Assembly (NCBI RefSeq): GCF_013031355.1
Contig: NZ_WPZO01000005.1
Span: 310,001 to 374,000 of the forward strand
DNA from: Ruegeria arenilitoris
GTDB lineage: Bacteria; Pseudomonadota; Alphaproteobacteria; Rhodobacterales; Rhodobacteraceae
Length of the DNA: 64,000 bases
Direction: 5' to 3'
This document shows, piece by piece, positions 16,726 to 24,035 of this stretch. The position numbers and the translations under genes were made by a program. Below the pieces are notes generated by a model. The model ran no database searches, was not told the DNA's origin, and worked only from the letters and a program-made list of their open reading frames with translations. The first letter of the stretch is position 1. Every line of letters starts with the position of its first letter.

Positions 16726-18285
16726 TCACACTATGTGCGCAGCACCGCTTTCTTCCGCCGCTAGTCGTTTCAACGCCATCCGGTCAAGCTTGCCGCCCAT
16801 GGTTAACGGTAGTGCGTCAACTTCCCGAACAACGTCCGGTGCCTTGTATCCAATCTGCTCTCGCGCAAAGGCGATGATCTCTCCAGCGCGCACCGGGGGT
16901 GCGCCTTCAACCAAGCTCACAAAGGCCCAAACATCTTCTCCATGCATTTCATCTCGGACCCCAACCGCAACTGCTGCCGCGACTGCGGGGTGTGCTGTCA
17001 ACGCATCTTCGACCTCTGCCGGGCTGATGTTCGAACCGTCATGTACAATGACCTGTTTCCGACGCCCCCGGAACCAGAAATAGTCATCCCCATCCTGCCG
17101 CATCAAATCGCCTGTATCGAGCCAGCCATCCCGAAACGCCGCCTCTGTCGCCTCGGGATCCTTCCAATACCCTGTCATCATGGTCGGGCTTTTTACCCAA
17201 TGCCGACCGTCCACCCCTAAGGGCACCTCCTCACCGGCTTCGTCGCGAAGCACCGAGACATAGCCCGGATTGTTTAATCCAACTGCGCCCAGTTTCTCGG
17301 AGCCACCATGAGTATTGGAATGCGACGTACCCATTTCCGTCATTCCATAAAACGCCCCAATCGGCACACCAGCCAGCGCGCCGAACGCTTCAACCAGCGT
17401 CTGCGAGGGCTTGTCCCCACCAGCCATCATCGTCTTTAGCGAGCGAAAGTCTTCGCGCACCGCCCCGTGCCCCGTGACCAAAGCCGCCAAAGGCGCTGGT
17501 AAAATCTGCGCCACCGTTGGGCGCGTCCGCCTCAAGAGCCCCAAAAGCTCGTCCGGTGTAAATTGCCGCGCAATACTTGTCTTGGCGCCCGACCAAAGCC
17601 CTGCAAATGTCAGTCGCAATCCGGCGGTGTGCGAAATCCAAGACGCCGGCAACACCACATCCTCGGGCCCCAACCCTAGCCCCTGCGCATTGCTTGCCAC
17701 CATGTATCCCATGCTAGCATGACTGTGTGTGACGCCCTTTGGCTTGCCCGTGGTGCCTGAGGTGAAGAATATGAAAGCCGGAGCCTCAGCCCGAACCTTT
17801 GGCAGTGTTCCTTCACCCTCGGCGTTCAGCAGATCGTCAAAGGCGAGTGCTCCGTCCACTTCCCCTGCATAGACAATCACGCCTTTGGGCAATCGCGCTA
17901 CGCCAGGGACCGCGGTTACATCCTTTACCCGCTCGCCATGTACCAACAGTGCCGCCGGTGTCGCCAACCCCAGTGCATAGTCGATATCCGAGGCTGAATA
18001 GCGATAGTTGAGCGGCATCGCCACAAGACCAGCCCGCATGCAAGCCAGGTAGTGGATTATCAGCGCCGCGCGGTTTGGCATAATGGACGCCACTCGGTCC
18101 CCCGGTTCGAGCCCCAGGTTCAGATATTGCAACGCCAACCGCGTACAAGCGGCATCCAACTCCTGCCAGGTCAAACCCCCGTCCAATGCATAAAGTGCAA
18201 TTGCCTTGGGATCTGCCGCTAACCCACGGCGAAACAGGTCTGTTAAATCCGCTGGTGCGGACAGCGGTGGTCCGGCTACCGACAT
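16726..18285 (-). CDS. AMP-dependent acyl-CoA synthetase / ligase
   Basis: A 519-residue member of the adenylate-forming family, which activates a carboxylic acid with ATP and loads it on CoA. The P-loop-like motif FFTSGTTGKPKGVTHSH is near residue 170, the A5 motif AFYGMTEMGTSH near 310, the A7 motif DGWLDTGDLMRQDGDDYFWF near 385, then GRRKQVIVHDGSNISPAEVE (A8) and the C-terminal Lys segment LPLTMGGKLDRMALK (A10). All catalytic elements are intact. GAGGA precedes the start. Substrate cannot be read from sequence; aryl or medium-chain acids are possible. The MFS gene follows on the same strand. Confidence 0.87.
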   Translation of the reverse strand: MSVAGPPLSAPADLTDLFRRGLAADPKAIALYALDGGLTWQELDAACTRLALQYLNLGLEPGDRVASIMPNRAALIIHYLACMRAGLVAMPLNYRYSASDIDYALGLATPAALLVHGERVKDVTAVPGVARLPKGVIVYAGEVDGALAFDDLLNAEGEGTLPKVRAEAPAFIFFTSGTTGKPKGVTHSHASMGYMVASNAQGLGLGPEDVVLPASWISHTAGLRLTFAGLWSGAKTSIARQFTPDELLGLLRRTRPTVAQILPAPLAALVTGHGAVREDFRSLKTMMAGGDKPSQTLVEAFGALAGVPIGAFYGMTEMGTSHSNTHGGSEKLGAVGLNNPGYVSVLRDEAGEEVPLGVDGRHWVKSPTMMTGYWKDPEATEAAFRDGWLDTGDLMRQDGDDYFWFRGRRKQVIVHDGSNISPAEVEDALTAHPAVAAAVAVGVRDEMHGEDVWAFVSLVEGAPPVRAGEIIAFAREQIGYKAPDVVREVDALPLTMGGKLDRMALKRLAAEESGAAHIV

Positions 18286-18704
18286 GCTCGTGTCCTCAAA
18301 GCAACAATTTCAAGAGTCTACACCGCGCCACTCAGATCCCAAAGCCCTCGACCAAACCTCGGTCTCTCAGATTATTCCGCGCCCGAGAAAACCCAAATGC
18401 TATCAATACGGACGCCATCGCTATGTCTACTACTTCCGCGAATGGCGAATTCGGCAGCCTATACATATTGCCAGCACAGCGAATGTCAGAAAGCCGGGCG
18501 ATAGCGGCGTTGGAGGATTGTGCCCAAGGTCTGCCTCAGGCCGTCATTGTCGCCCCCGAAAGGAACCCTGCAGTCCAATGCTGCACCGCTTCCAAGGCCG
18601 AATTAAAGGACGTTTCAACTGGGTCATTGGGTGGGTAAATGTCCACATACTTCGCTAAAGCGTCGCATCTGTTGCGATCAAACCGCGAGATTTGCTCTAA
18701 TTAA
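18286..18704. other. Intergenic, no gene recognised
   Basis: Two overlapping plus-strand reading frames (from 18186 and 18206) run through this stretch but begin antisense to the acyl-CoA synthetase and show no domain. On the minus strand a short frame ends RNNLRDRGLVEGFGI near 18331; it could be a gene tail but is not identifiable. Confidence 0.4.
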
Positions 18705-18719
18705 TTATACGATGTATAA
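18705..18719. promoter_or_regulatory. Candidate TetR operator
   Basis: TTATAC-GAT-GTATAA, a perfect 6+3+6 inverted repeat, lies 22 bp before the start of the RibD/DHFR-like gene and is likely bound by the TetR protein of the same operon. Confidence 0.5.
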
Positions 18720-18741
18720 ATATTTTGAAACGGAGAATGCC

Positions 18742-19281
18742 ATGCCGACCGGACACATCATGATGGCCATGAGCCTCGACGGTTTCGTTGCCAGAAAAGA
18801 CCATTCGCTCGATTGGTTGAATAAACAGTCTGCTGAAAATGAAGACCACGGGTTCTCCGAGTTTATGGACAGTGTAGATGCCCTTGTCATGGGAACGGGA
18901 TCGTTGCGAACTGTACTTGGATTTGGCGAATGGCCTTACGCAAAACCTGTTGTTGTGCTCAGTCGATCCATGACGAAACAGGACATACCTGAACATTTGC
19001 ATGACAAAGTAGAATTCTCGACTGCAAGTCCAGAAGAGTTGTGGGAGGTGTTTCACCAGCGCGGTTACAAACGCGTGTATGTCGATGGTGGTGCGATCAT
19101 CCGGTCGTTCTTTGAAGCCGGGCTTGTCCAAGATATGAAGATTACCTTGATCCCAATTCTTCTGGGTGATGGCATCCGTATTTTTGGAGAGACAGATGGC
19201 GACGTTGATCTTGAACTGATCTCCGCCAAACCCTTTCCATCAGGTATGGTCGATCTGGTTTACAAAGTGAAAAATGCATGA
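18742..19281 (+). CDS. RibD C-terminal / dihydrofolate reductase-like protein
   Basis: A 179-residue single-domain protein of the RibD_C/DHFR superfamily (NADPH-dependent reductases). It shows MAMSLDGFVARKDHSLDWL near residue 8, the nucleotide-binding VVLSRSM region, YVDGGAIIRSFFEAGLV near 120 and ITLIPILLGDGIRIF near 143. The start at 18742 has GGAG upstream; an earlier in-frame ATG (18712) falls inside the operator and lacks a ribosome site. It shares ATGA with the following TetR gene. In such pairs the reductase is probably the main target of the repressor. Substrate unknown. Confidence 0.83.
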   Translation: MPTGHIMMAMSLDGFVARKDHSLDWLNKQSAENEDHGFSEFMDSVDALVMGTGSLRTVLGFGEWPYAKPVVVLSRSMTKQDIPEHLHDKVEFSTASPEELWEVFHQRGYKRVYVDGGAIIRSFFEAGLVQDMKITLIPILLGDGIRIFGETDGDVDLELISAKPFPSGMVDLVYKVKNA

Positions 19282-19856
19282 CCAACACACCGACCGTCGG
19301 GCGACCTAAAAAATCAAAAGAACGTCTGTCAAAACAGCTTATCCTGCAAACTGCGTTACCCATTGTTCAAAAACAGGGCGCGGGCGCGCTTTCGTTTCGG
19401 GTACTGGCGGATAAGCTAAAGGTCACACCGATGGCGGTCACTTACCATTCTGGCAGCAAGCGAAAGCTGCTGGCCGACTTGGTTGAACTGGCCTTTGCGA
19501 ATACACTTCAAGGCACCGTTGAAGAAGGAGCAAGCGCGAAAGCGCGGAGCATACTAAGTGCCTACTATCTTCGGGCCTTGCCGAATGCCAACCTACTGCG
19601 CGCAGTTCTGGAAGATGTCACTCTCATCAGCAAAGACCTCTTGGAAATCACTGATAGGCTGCGGGCCTGTACGCAAGAACTTGATGGTGGTGACAAAAAT
19701 GATGTGCTTTTGCATCTTCTCATCGACTACACGCATGGATTTGTCCTCTCCGCGTCAAGCGGCGAAGACAACCCGATAACAATCGACGACTTTTTACGAG
19801 GTATCGATTGGGTGCTGGCGCGTGCGAGAGGCGGTGCGCACGACTGCTCAAAATAG
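19278..19856 (+). CDS. TetR family regulator
   Basis: A 192-residue repressor. The N-terminal helix-turn-helix covers about 15-60 (KQLILQTALPIVQKQGAGAL, then RVLADKLKVTPMAVTYHSGSK), followed by a ligand domain like that of TetR_C proteins. The VTPMAVTYHSGSK recognition segment, with GSK replacing the usual NK, is typical of the class that follows tetracycline repressor. It overlaps the reductase gene by 4 bp and likely autoregulates through the TTATAC-GAT-GTATAA site. Confidence 0.83.
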   Translation: MTNTPTVGRPKKSKERLSKQLILQTALPIVQKQGAGALSFRVLADKLKVTPMAVTYHSGSKRKLLADLVELAFANTLQGTVEEGASAKARSILSAYYLRALPNANLLRAVLEDVTLISKDLLEITDRLRACTQELDGGDKNDVLLHLLIDYTHGFVLSASSGEDNPITIDDFLRGIDWVLARARGGAHDCSK

Positions 19857-19918
19857 GGCACTCGGAACTTAAGATATATTGACCCGTCTCGCTAGAAGGC
19901 CTATGTGCGCCAAACGTA

Positions 19919-20079
19919 TGAGGCGTTGCGCCTCACACAACGGAGATTTTATGAAAGAGACCCGGGCCTAACGCCCGTTCCTGGCGAACCAAATTCAGGA
20001 ACACCAACATTGATAGGCACACTCACGCGCGATGCTGAGTGTCCTTTTTGTTGTGCTTTCGTAAAATCGAGACATCCCA
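19919..20079 (+). promoter_or_regulatory. Structured leader of the topAI-yjhQ module
   Basis: The leader contains a perfect 7-bp hairpin TGAGGCG-TTG-CGCCTCA (19919-19935), then CGGAG and a six-codon ORF (19951-19971). CGGGC-CTAAC-GCCCG (19963-19977) can pair across the ORF's stop codon. A second short ORF without a ribosome site (20032-20064, MLSVLFVVLS) ends 15 bp before topAI. The topAI start itself has only a weak GAGA. In E. coli the homologous operon is controlled by a leader peptide (ToiL) that senses ribosome-targeting antibiotics; the layout here suggests a comparable, not homologous, mechanism. Confidence 0.45.
19951..19971 (+). CDS. Candidate leader peptide MKETRA
   Basis: ATG at 19951 with CGGAG 6 bp upstream, the best ribosome-binding site in the region, followed by six codons and TAA. 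Its stop lies within a short GC-rich inverted repeat. It is too short for any homology claim; the case rests on the ribosome site, the structure and the position 108 bp before topAI. Confidence 0.35.
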   Translation: MKETRA

Positions 20080-20337
20080 ATGAATATTTCAAAGCACGAG
20101 CAACGTGTTTTGCACGAACTCGCCCTTGGCGGGTCGATCCACTTCGAACGCCTGGAAAACGGAAAAGTCCATGACGTCACTTGTTATACGCGTGACGGCT
20201 ATGTGCTGTCCGACTGCACCCTGAGTGTTTTCCAACGCTTGCTTAAAAAGCGCTTTATCCGTTCAAAAAACGGCAACCCCTATCGCGCCTCCGCGTTGGG
20301 GATCAAATCCGTGCGCGCCCAAATGAACCAAAGATAG
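20080..20337 (+). CDS. topAI: YjhX/TopAI family toxin (topoisomerase I inhibitor)
   Basis: An 85-residue protein matching the E. coli YjhX (TopAI) family in length and along the sequence: MNISKHEQRVLHELALGGSI start, VTCYTRDGYVLSDCTLSVF in the middle, and LLKKRFIRSKNGNPYRASALG then VRAQMNQR at the end. E. coli TopAI binds DNA topoisomerase I and blocks it, and is countered by YjhQ. Here the next gene, 9 bp downstream, is a YjhQ-like acetyltransferase, which makes the assignment firm. The gene is preceded by a leader with a hairpin and a short ORF. Confidence 0.88.
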   Translation: MNISKHEQRVLHELALGGSIHFERLENGKVHDVTCYTRDGYVLSDCTLSVFQRLLKKRFIRSKNGNPYRASALGIKSVRAQMNQR

Positions 20338-20346
20338 GAAAGAACC

Positions 20347-20868
20347 ATGAACCACACAGAAACGGCCGCCATTGTAGACGTCCACCGGCTGGCATTTGGG
20401 AAAGAGGAAGGCGACGACATCGCTTGGCTTGCCGAAGTCTTCCTCGGCCTCGCGGACACGATATCTATCAGCGCCAAACGCGACGGGAAGATCGTAGGCA
20501 ACGTGCTTTTCACGCCGTTTAACTTCCTAGATCACCCTGACGCAAAATGTTACCTGCTGGCACCTTGCGGGGTGCTGCCAACGTATCAGGGCCACGGCGT
20601 GGGGAAAGAGATCATGGAGGCGAGCATTGAACATCTCAGTTCCGTCGGGGCGGATGCGGTGTTCGTGCTGGGGGTCCCGACGTTTTACCCTAGATATGGA
20701 TTTGTACCGACGGACAAGCAGACGCCATACCCGGACCTGATGACGGCACCAGAGGCGTGGATGGCGCTTGAGCTGACAAAAGGATCCGTAAAGAAACTGA
20801 GTGGCAAGACAGCGGCGATCCCGCAGTTCATGCAACCTCATTGGTGGGACACTTCGCAACACGGGTGA
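20347..20868 (+). CDS. yjhQ: YjhQ-like GNAT acetyltransferase (antitoxin partner of TopAI)
   Basis: A 173-residue GNAT protein: an N-terminal strand-helix unit (ETAAIVDVHRLAFGKEEG), then the acetyl-CoA loop LAPCGVLPTYQGHGVGKEIM near residues 77-96, with Q/GxGxG intact, and VLGVPTFYPRYGFVP near 116-130, a signature of the YjhQ/YhbS group. In E. coli YjhQ neutralises TopAI. Whether acetyl transfer is needed for this is unclear, but the cofactor loop is preserved here, so it may be an active enzyme. AGGAAAG precedes the start, 9 bp after the toxin stop. Confidence 0.85.
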   Translation: MNHTETAAIVDVHRLAFGKEEGDDIAWLAEVFLGLADTISISAKRDGKIVGNVLFTPFNFLDHPDAKCYLLAPCGVLPTYQGHGVGKEIMEASIEHLSSVGADAVFVLGVPTFYPRYGFVPTDKQTPYPDLMTAPEAWMALELTKGSVKKLSGKTAAIPQFMQPHWWDTSQHG

Positions 20869-20898
20869 CGCTCATCCCTGGTCATGACCAAAAACCAG

Positions 20899-20935
20899 AA
20901 CCCGCCATTCAATATCTCGAAATGAGTGGCGGGTT
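20899..20935 (+). terminator. Hairpin after the topAI-yjhQ module
   Basis: AACCCGCCATTCA (20899-20911) pairs with TGAGTGGCGGGTT (20923-20935) over 13 bp with one G-T pair. There is no U-tract, so it may protect the 3' end or assist Rho rather than act alone. Confidence 0.5.
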
Positions 20936-21304
20936 CGCTGCACAAGGTGCAAACTCAACCAGCTCTAAATTCTGCGCCTGAAGTGAGGTGCTGGTCTGCT
21001 GGATCGCACCACAGCAATGATTTGCTTGGCAGACGGCGGGTAAAGGCGCTCAAGGCGGCTGGATCTGGGGCGACCAGGGCAACGCTGCAATGCATCAATT
21101 GTCCGCCTTAGGCCCATAAAAGAAATCCCATGCCATGCTGCGGGCACAAAACAACTGAATTTCTCTGCGCGTATCAAAGTTCTTCTGTGGCACGGCGGAA
21201 GTTGCCGCCATGTATACGACCTGCCGCAAATCCGGATGATGAATTCACGCTGCGCCTCCACCTTGACCCGGCGGAATGTTCACCCATGAAAAGCGAACCG
21301 GTTT
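20936..21304. other. Intergenic, no gene recognised
   Basis: No convincing gene. A short plus-strand frame ends with GGWIWGDQGNAAMHQLSALGP (in two halves GGWIWGDQGN and AAMHQLSALGP) at about 21050-21118, which has protein-like composition but no start or known family; it may be a gene remnant. The opposing 98-codon frame has no recognisable features. Confidence 0.4.
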
Positions 21305-21988
21305 TCAGTCTAGGGAAAAGAGCTTGTTGAACGCTTCCGTGCCATTGCACGAAAACTTTACAATACGGGTGTTTTGATCTCGCTTCGCCCAGGATAGTTC
21401 CTCGAAACGGCTTAGAAATGCACGTCCGAGGCTACCAGCCAGATGTGACCTGCGTTCGCTCCAGTCCAGGCATTCCAGACAGACCGGCGCGCGCGCCTTG
21501 CACAGAGCCTCAATGTCGATCTCAAAATCTTTGGCAAAGGCGGTGCCCGTTTTGGTGAGCTCCAGCTCTTCGCCGTTCAAATTGAGATGTCCCTGCGCCA
21601 TAAGACTGTCGAACATCTGTGTGCCCATATCTCCGGCCAGATGATTGTAGCAAACACGCGCGTTTCGCAGCTCCGCATCTTTCGGCCCGGTCCGCTTTCG
21701 CAAATAACCCGAACCCGCCGCAAGTCCCATCAGGCCCTCCAGTACTTGCGCCACCTCGTCACTGGCGAGTTCGAAATACTTGTGTCGTCCCTGCTTACGA
21801 GGCCGCAGCAAGCCGCCTCCATCGAGTTTGGACAGGTGCGAGCTGGCCGTCTGGATCGTCACTCCGGCTTCTTCTGCCAACTCGCTGACCGTGAGGGCTT
21901 TGCCGCTCATTAGTGCAGTCAGCATGTTGGCGCGGGCGGGATCGCCGATCAAAGCGGCGATGTGGGCAATGTCGGGACCTTCTTTCAT
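21305..21988 (-). CDS. ArsR family winged-helix regulator
   Basis: A 227-residue regulator. The N-terminal ArsR domain covers about 5-85 (HIAALIGDPARANMLTALMS, LTVSELAEEAGVTIQTASSH, LSKLDGGGLLRPRKQGRHKYF). The C-terminal 130 residues include LCKARAPVCLECLDWSERR, seen in longer ArsR proteins linked to organic-compound metabolism. It lacks the ELCVCDL metal-sensing motif, so a small organic ligand or redox signal is more likely than metal. It is divergent from the NIPSNAP/ABM pair and faces a 13-bp palindrome that is a likely operator. Confidence 0.82.
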   Translation of the reverse strand: MKEGPDIAHIAALIGDPARANMLTALMSGKALTVSELAEEAGVTIQTASSHLSKLDGGGLLRPRKQGRHKYFELASDEVAQVLEGLMGLAAGSGYLRKRTGPKDAELRNARVCYNHLAGDMGTQMFDSLMAQGHLNLNGEELELTKTGTAFAKDFEIDIEALCKARAPVCLECLDWSERRSHLAGSLGRAFLSRFEELSWAKRDQNTRIVKFSCNGTEAFNKLFSLD

Positions 21989-22023
21989 AGTTCGACCATA
22001 ATCGAAGCATTCTTGTGGAGCAA

Positions 22024-22036
22024 ATGTTTAAAACAT
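22024..22036. promoter_or_regulatory. Candidate ArsR operator
   Basis: ATGTTT-A-AAACAT, a perfect 6+1+6 palindrome, is centred in the 75-bp spacer between the ArsR gene and the NIPSNAP gene, where it could control both. Confidence 0.5.
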
Positions 22037-22063
22037 GAGAGAGCACACGATAAGGAAACTGCT

Positions 22064-22393
22064 ATGCTAACCTGTGTTATCCGATACCAGATTGACCCGA
22101 CAAAGAAGGCACTATTCGAGGAATACGCTCGCAATTGGGGCCAGGCGATCCCGCGCTGCGGCGCCGATCTGATTGGCTATTTCGCACCACACGAGGGGTC
22201 CGCGACCCTTGCCTACGGTATTTATAATATTAGGAGCCTCGCTGCTTACGAGGAATACCGCGCCCGTCTGGCCGCAGATCCGCTCGGACGCGAAAACTAC
22301 GAATTCGCCCAACAGGAGAAGTTTCTGCTTCGCGAGGACCGGACCTTCCTGAAGCTTGTTTCGACACCTCACGGGATGGGAGAGCACCAATGA
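22064..22393 (+). CDS. NIPSNAP family protein
   Basis: A 109-residue ferredoxin-like (dimeric alpha/beta barrel) protein. It begins MLTCVIRYQIDPTKKALFEEY and continues with IGYFAPHEGSATLAYGIY and AYEEYRARLAADPLGRENY, a NIPSNAP-type sequence with the typical ADPLGREN turn. The role of bacterial NIPSNAP proteins is not settled. AAGGAAA lies before the ATG at 22064; a longer upstream frame would cross the ArsR operator and is rejected. It overlaps the next gene by 4 bp. Confidence 0.8.
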   Translation: MLTCVIRYQIDPTKKALFEEYARNWGQAIPRCGADLIGYFAPHEGSATLAYGIYNIRSLAAYEEYRARLAADPLGRENYEFAQQEKFLLREDRTFLKLVSTPHGMGEHQ

Positions 22394-22737
22394 TCGCGGT
22401 AATTTTCGAAGTCGAACCACAGGAAGGCCGCCAAGGTGAGTACCTCGACATCGCCGCCGAGATGCGCCCGATGCTGGAAGAGATTGACGGCTTTATCTCG
22501 GTAGAGCGGTTTCAGAGCCTGACTGATCCGCGCAAGATTCTGTCTTTGTCCTTCTTCGAAGACGAGGATGCAATCACCCGCTGGCGCAACCTTAGCACCC
22601 ATAGGGCAGCGCAGACGAAAGGGCGCGGCGGGGTCTTCAATGATTACCGCCTGCGCATCGCCACTGTGATGCGGGATTATGGCATGTTCGACCGAGCGCA
22701 GGCTCCTGCGGACAGCCAGACCGCGCACAACACATGA
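22390..22737 (+). CDS. Antibiotic biosynthesis monooxygenase (ABM) domain protein
   Basis: A 115-residue ABM-fold protein: MIAVIFEVEPQEGRQGEYLD, then GFISVERFQSLTDPRKILSL and FFEDEDAITRWRN. These small dimeric proteins are cofactor-free oxygenases or heme-degrading or detoxifying proteins; the reaction here is not predictable. The ATGA overlap with the NIPSNAP gene makes the two a co-translated unit under the ArsR regulator. Both are dimeric alpha/beta barrels, so they might form a heteromer. Confidence 0.82.
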   Translation: MIAVIFEVEPQEGRQGEYLDIAAEMRPMLEEIDGFISVERFQSLTDPRKILSLSFFEDEDAITRWRNLSTHRAAQTKGRGGVFNDYRLRIATVMRDYGMFDRAQAPADSQTAHNT

Positions 22738-22931
22738 GTTTGGCCAGATTTCACACCGAACTGCTCCGCGATCCGCCTATATAGCAGGCCGCGAGGCCGA
22801 AGTGCTCAACACTTCGACCCACATCGAAACAACCAGCCTGAAATTTGGATAGCAATCACCTGAAGGGCATATAGGGCTTTATTTCAATCAAACGTTTTGA
22901 AAGTTCCAGTCACGCCCGCATATTTTATCAC
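22738..22931. other. Intergenic between convergent genes
   Basis: No gene, terminator or repeat seen. Confidence 0.4.
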
Positions 22932-23525
22932 CTACCGATTTTTCCATCCTTCAATCAACCCAGCCGCCGCTTCGGCATAGCGCAAAGGAAACTGGTCTGA
23001 TGTCCGGGCTTTCATGATCGTGTGAAGCCCCAGCAATAGTCCGATCAGCAGCTTTGCTCCACTTACTGGATCTACTTCGGCGTGCACCGCGCCCTGTGAT
23101 CTGGCGCGGTTGAGGATTGCCACAAATCGCCCTTCCAAAGTGGTCAGGTATCTTTCGATTCTGGCGTTCACCTCAGGGTCAGAACGGTCAAATGAACTGA
23201 TCGAGTTGAAGGCGAGGCAACCGGCGTCTTCGATCTTCGGCATCCGTTCATCTGAGGCGATGCCTCTGATCCAATTCGCCAGATCATCCAGCGAATAGGT
23301 ATCCGGGTCAGGAAAGTGCCGGGTCTCGGCATTGTCCAGATAAGTATCCAGGGTCTTTAGGAAAAACTTTTCTTTTCCACCATAGGTGGTCTGCAGCGTG
23401 AACCGCGTCAGCCCTGTCTCCTGCTCCAGTTCCCGGGTGCTCGCACCGTGGTACCCCCGCCGCCAAAACAGGTCGAGGGCACCCGCCACCGCACTATCGT
23501 GATCCGTCTTGCGTTTTCGCGCCAC
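22932..23525 (-). CDS. TetR family regulator of the dehalogenase/exporter operon
   Basis: A 197-residue repressor with an N-terminal helix-turn-helix (SAVAGALDLFWRRGYHGAST then RELEQETGLTRFTLQTTYGGK) and a C-terminal ligand domain with DAGCLAFNS and KLLIGLLLGLHTIMKAR. The reading frame extends to an ATG at 23552, but that codon lies inside an operator. A GTG at 23525 has AAGGAG 7 bp upstream and gives a normal TetR N-terminus, so I place the start there. Two 16-bp inverted sites sit directly upstream, shared with the divergent operon, which suggests repression of itself and of the exporter genes. Confidence 0.83.
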   Translation of the reverse strand: MARKRKTDHDSAVAGALDLFWRRGYHGASTRELEQETGLTRFTLQTTYGGKEKFFLKTLDTYLDNAETRHFPDPDTYSLDDLANWIRGIASDERMPKIEDAGCLAFNSISSFDRSDPEVNARIERYLTTLEGRFVAILNRARSQGAVHAEVDPVSGAKLLIGLLLGLHTIMKARTSDQFPLRYAEAAAGLIEGWKNR

Positions 23526-23544
23526 AGATTTCTCCTTGCCTTTT

Positions 23545-23586
23545 CTATCCATGTGGATAGTAATAAGTTCCTATCCACATGGATAG
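23545..23586. promoter_or_regulatory. Twin TetR operators
   Basis: CTATCCATGTGGATAG (23545-23560) and CTATCCACATGGATAG (23571-23586) are exact reverse complements of each other, 10 bp apart. Each is itself nearly palindromic (CTATCC-4-GGATAG). The 26-bp centre spacing places both on similar faces of the helix. They separate the TetR gene from the six-gene operon. Confidence 0.85.
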
Positions 23587-23644
23587 CATTGCGGGTGCTC
23601 GGCAGCAAATCCCGTGTGACCCCCAACTGAAACGGAGACCTGAC

Positions 23645-24022
23645 ATGACCGCCATCGACCCAACATCCGGGGCCTCGAAGCCCGTCACTCTACGCATGAT
23701 CTTCATTCTGAACGCGCTGAAAATCCCGCTGGCCTTTGGTTTTTTCACCGCGTTCAAATTCTACGGACTGCAGGTCGGAGAGTTGGTCGGCCCGCAAGCC
23801 GCCAACCTGATGCTTTATACGATGCTGGGGTACATGGTGACTTTTGCCTTCATCGTCGCATCTATCCTCCAGCGCAGTATGATCGGTATCCGCGCAGCGA
23901 TTATCGTTGATTTTCTGGTCTCGATCCCAGCGACGGCGGTCATCGGCTTTATCATCGCGATCCTCAGCATGGGCTTGACCTTTACCGCCTCGGTCCGTGC
24001 GTACTTTGCCTATCGCGGCTGA
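23645..24022 (+). CDS. Small integral membrane protein, unknown function
   Basis: A 125-residue protein with three or four hydrophobic segments: IFILNALKIPLAFGFFTAF, LMLYTMLGYMVTFAFIVASI, AAIIVDFLVSIPATAVIGFI and the final AILSMGLTFTASVR. I do not recognise a family. CGGAG precedes the start at 23645, so the longer frame that would begin inside the operator is not used. It is the first gene after the TetR operators and is followed at 13 bp by the GFA gene, so it belongs to the detoxification operon. Confidence 0.7.
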   Translation: MTAIDPTSGASKPVTLRMIFILNALKIPLAFGFFTAFKFYGLQVGELVGPQAANLMLYTMLGYMVTFAFIVASILQRSMIGIRAAIIVDFLVSIPATAVIGFIIAILSMGLTFTASVRAYFAYRG

Positions 24023-24035
24023 TGTGGGCCCTCCG

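Noticed and set aside
18186-18658. Two overlapping 150-codon frames upstream of the RibD-like gene
   Set aside because: Both start antisense to the acyl-CoA synthetase and have no domain features.
20965-21261. 98-codon minus-strand frame after yjhQ
   Set aside because: Arg/Pro/Ser-rich translation of GC-rich DNA, no ribosome site or known motif.
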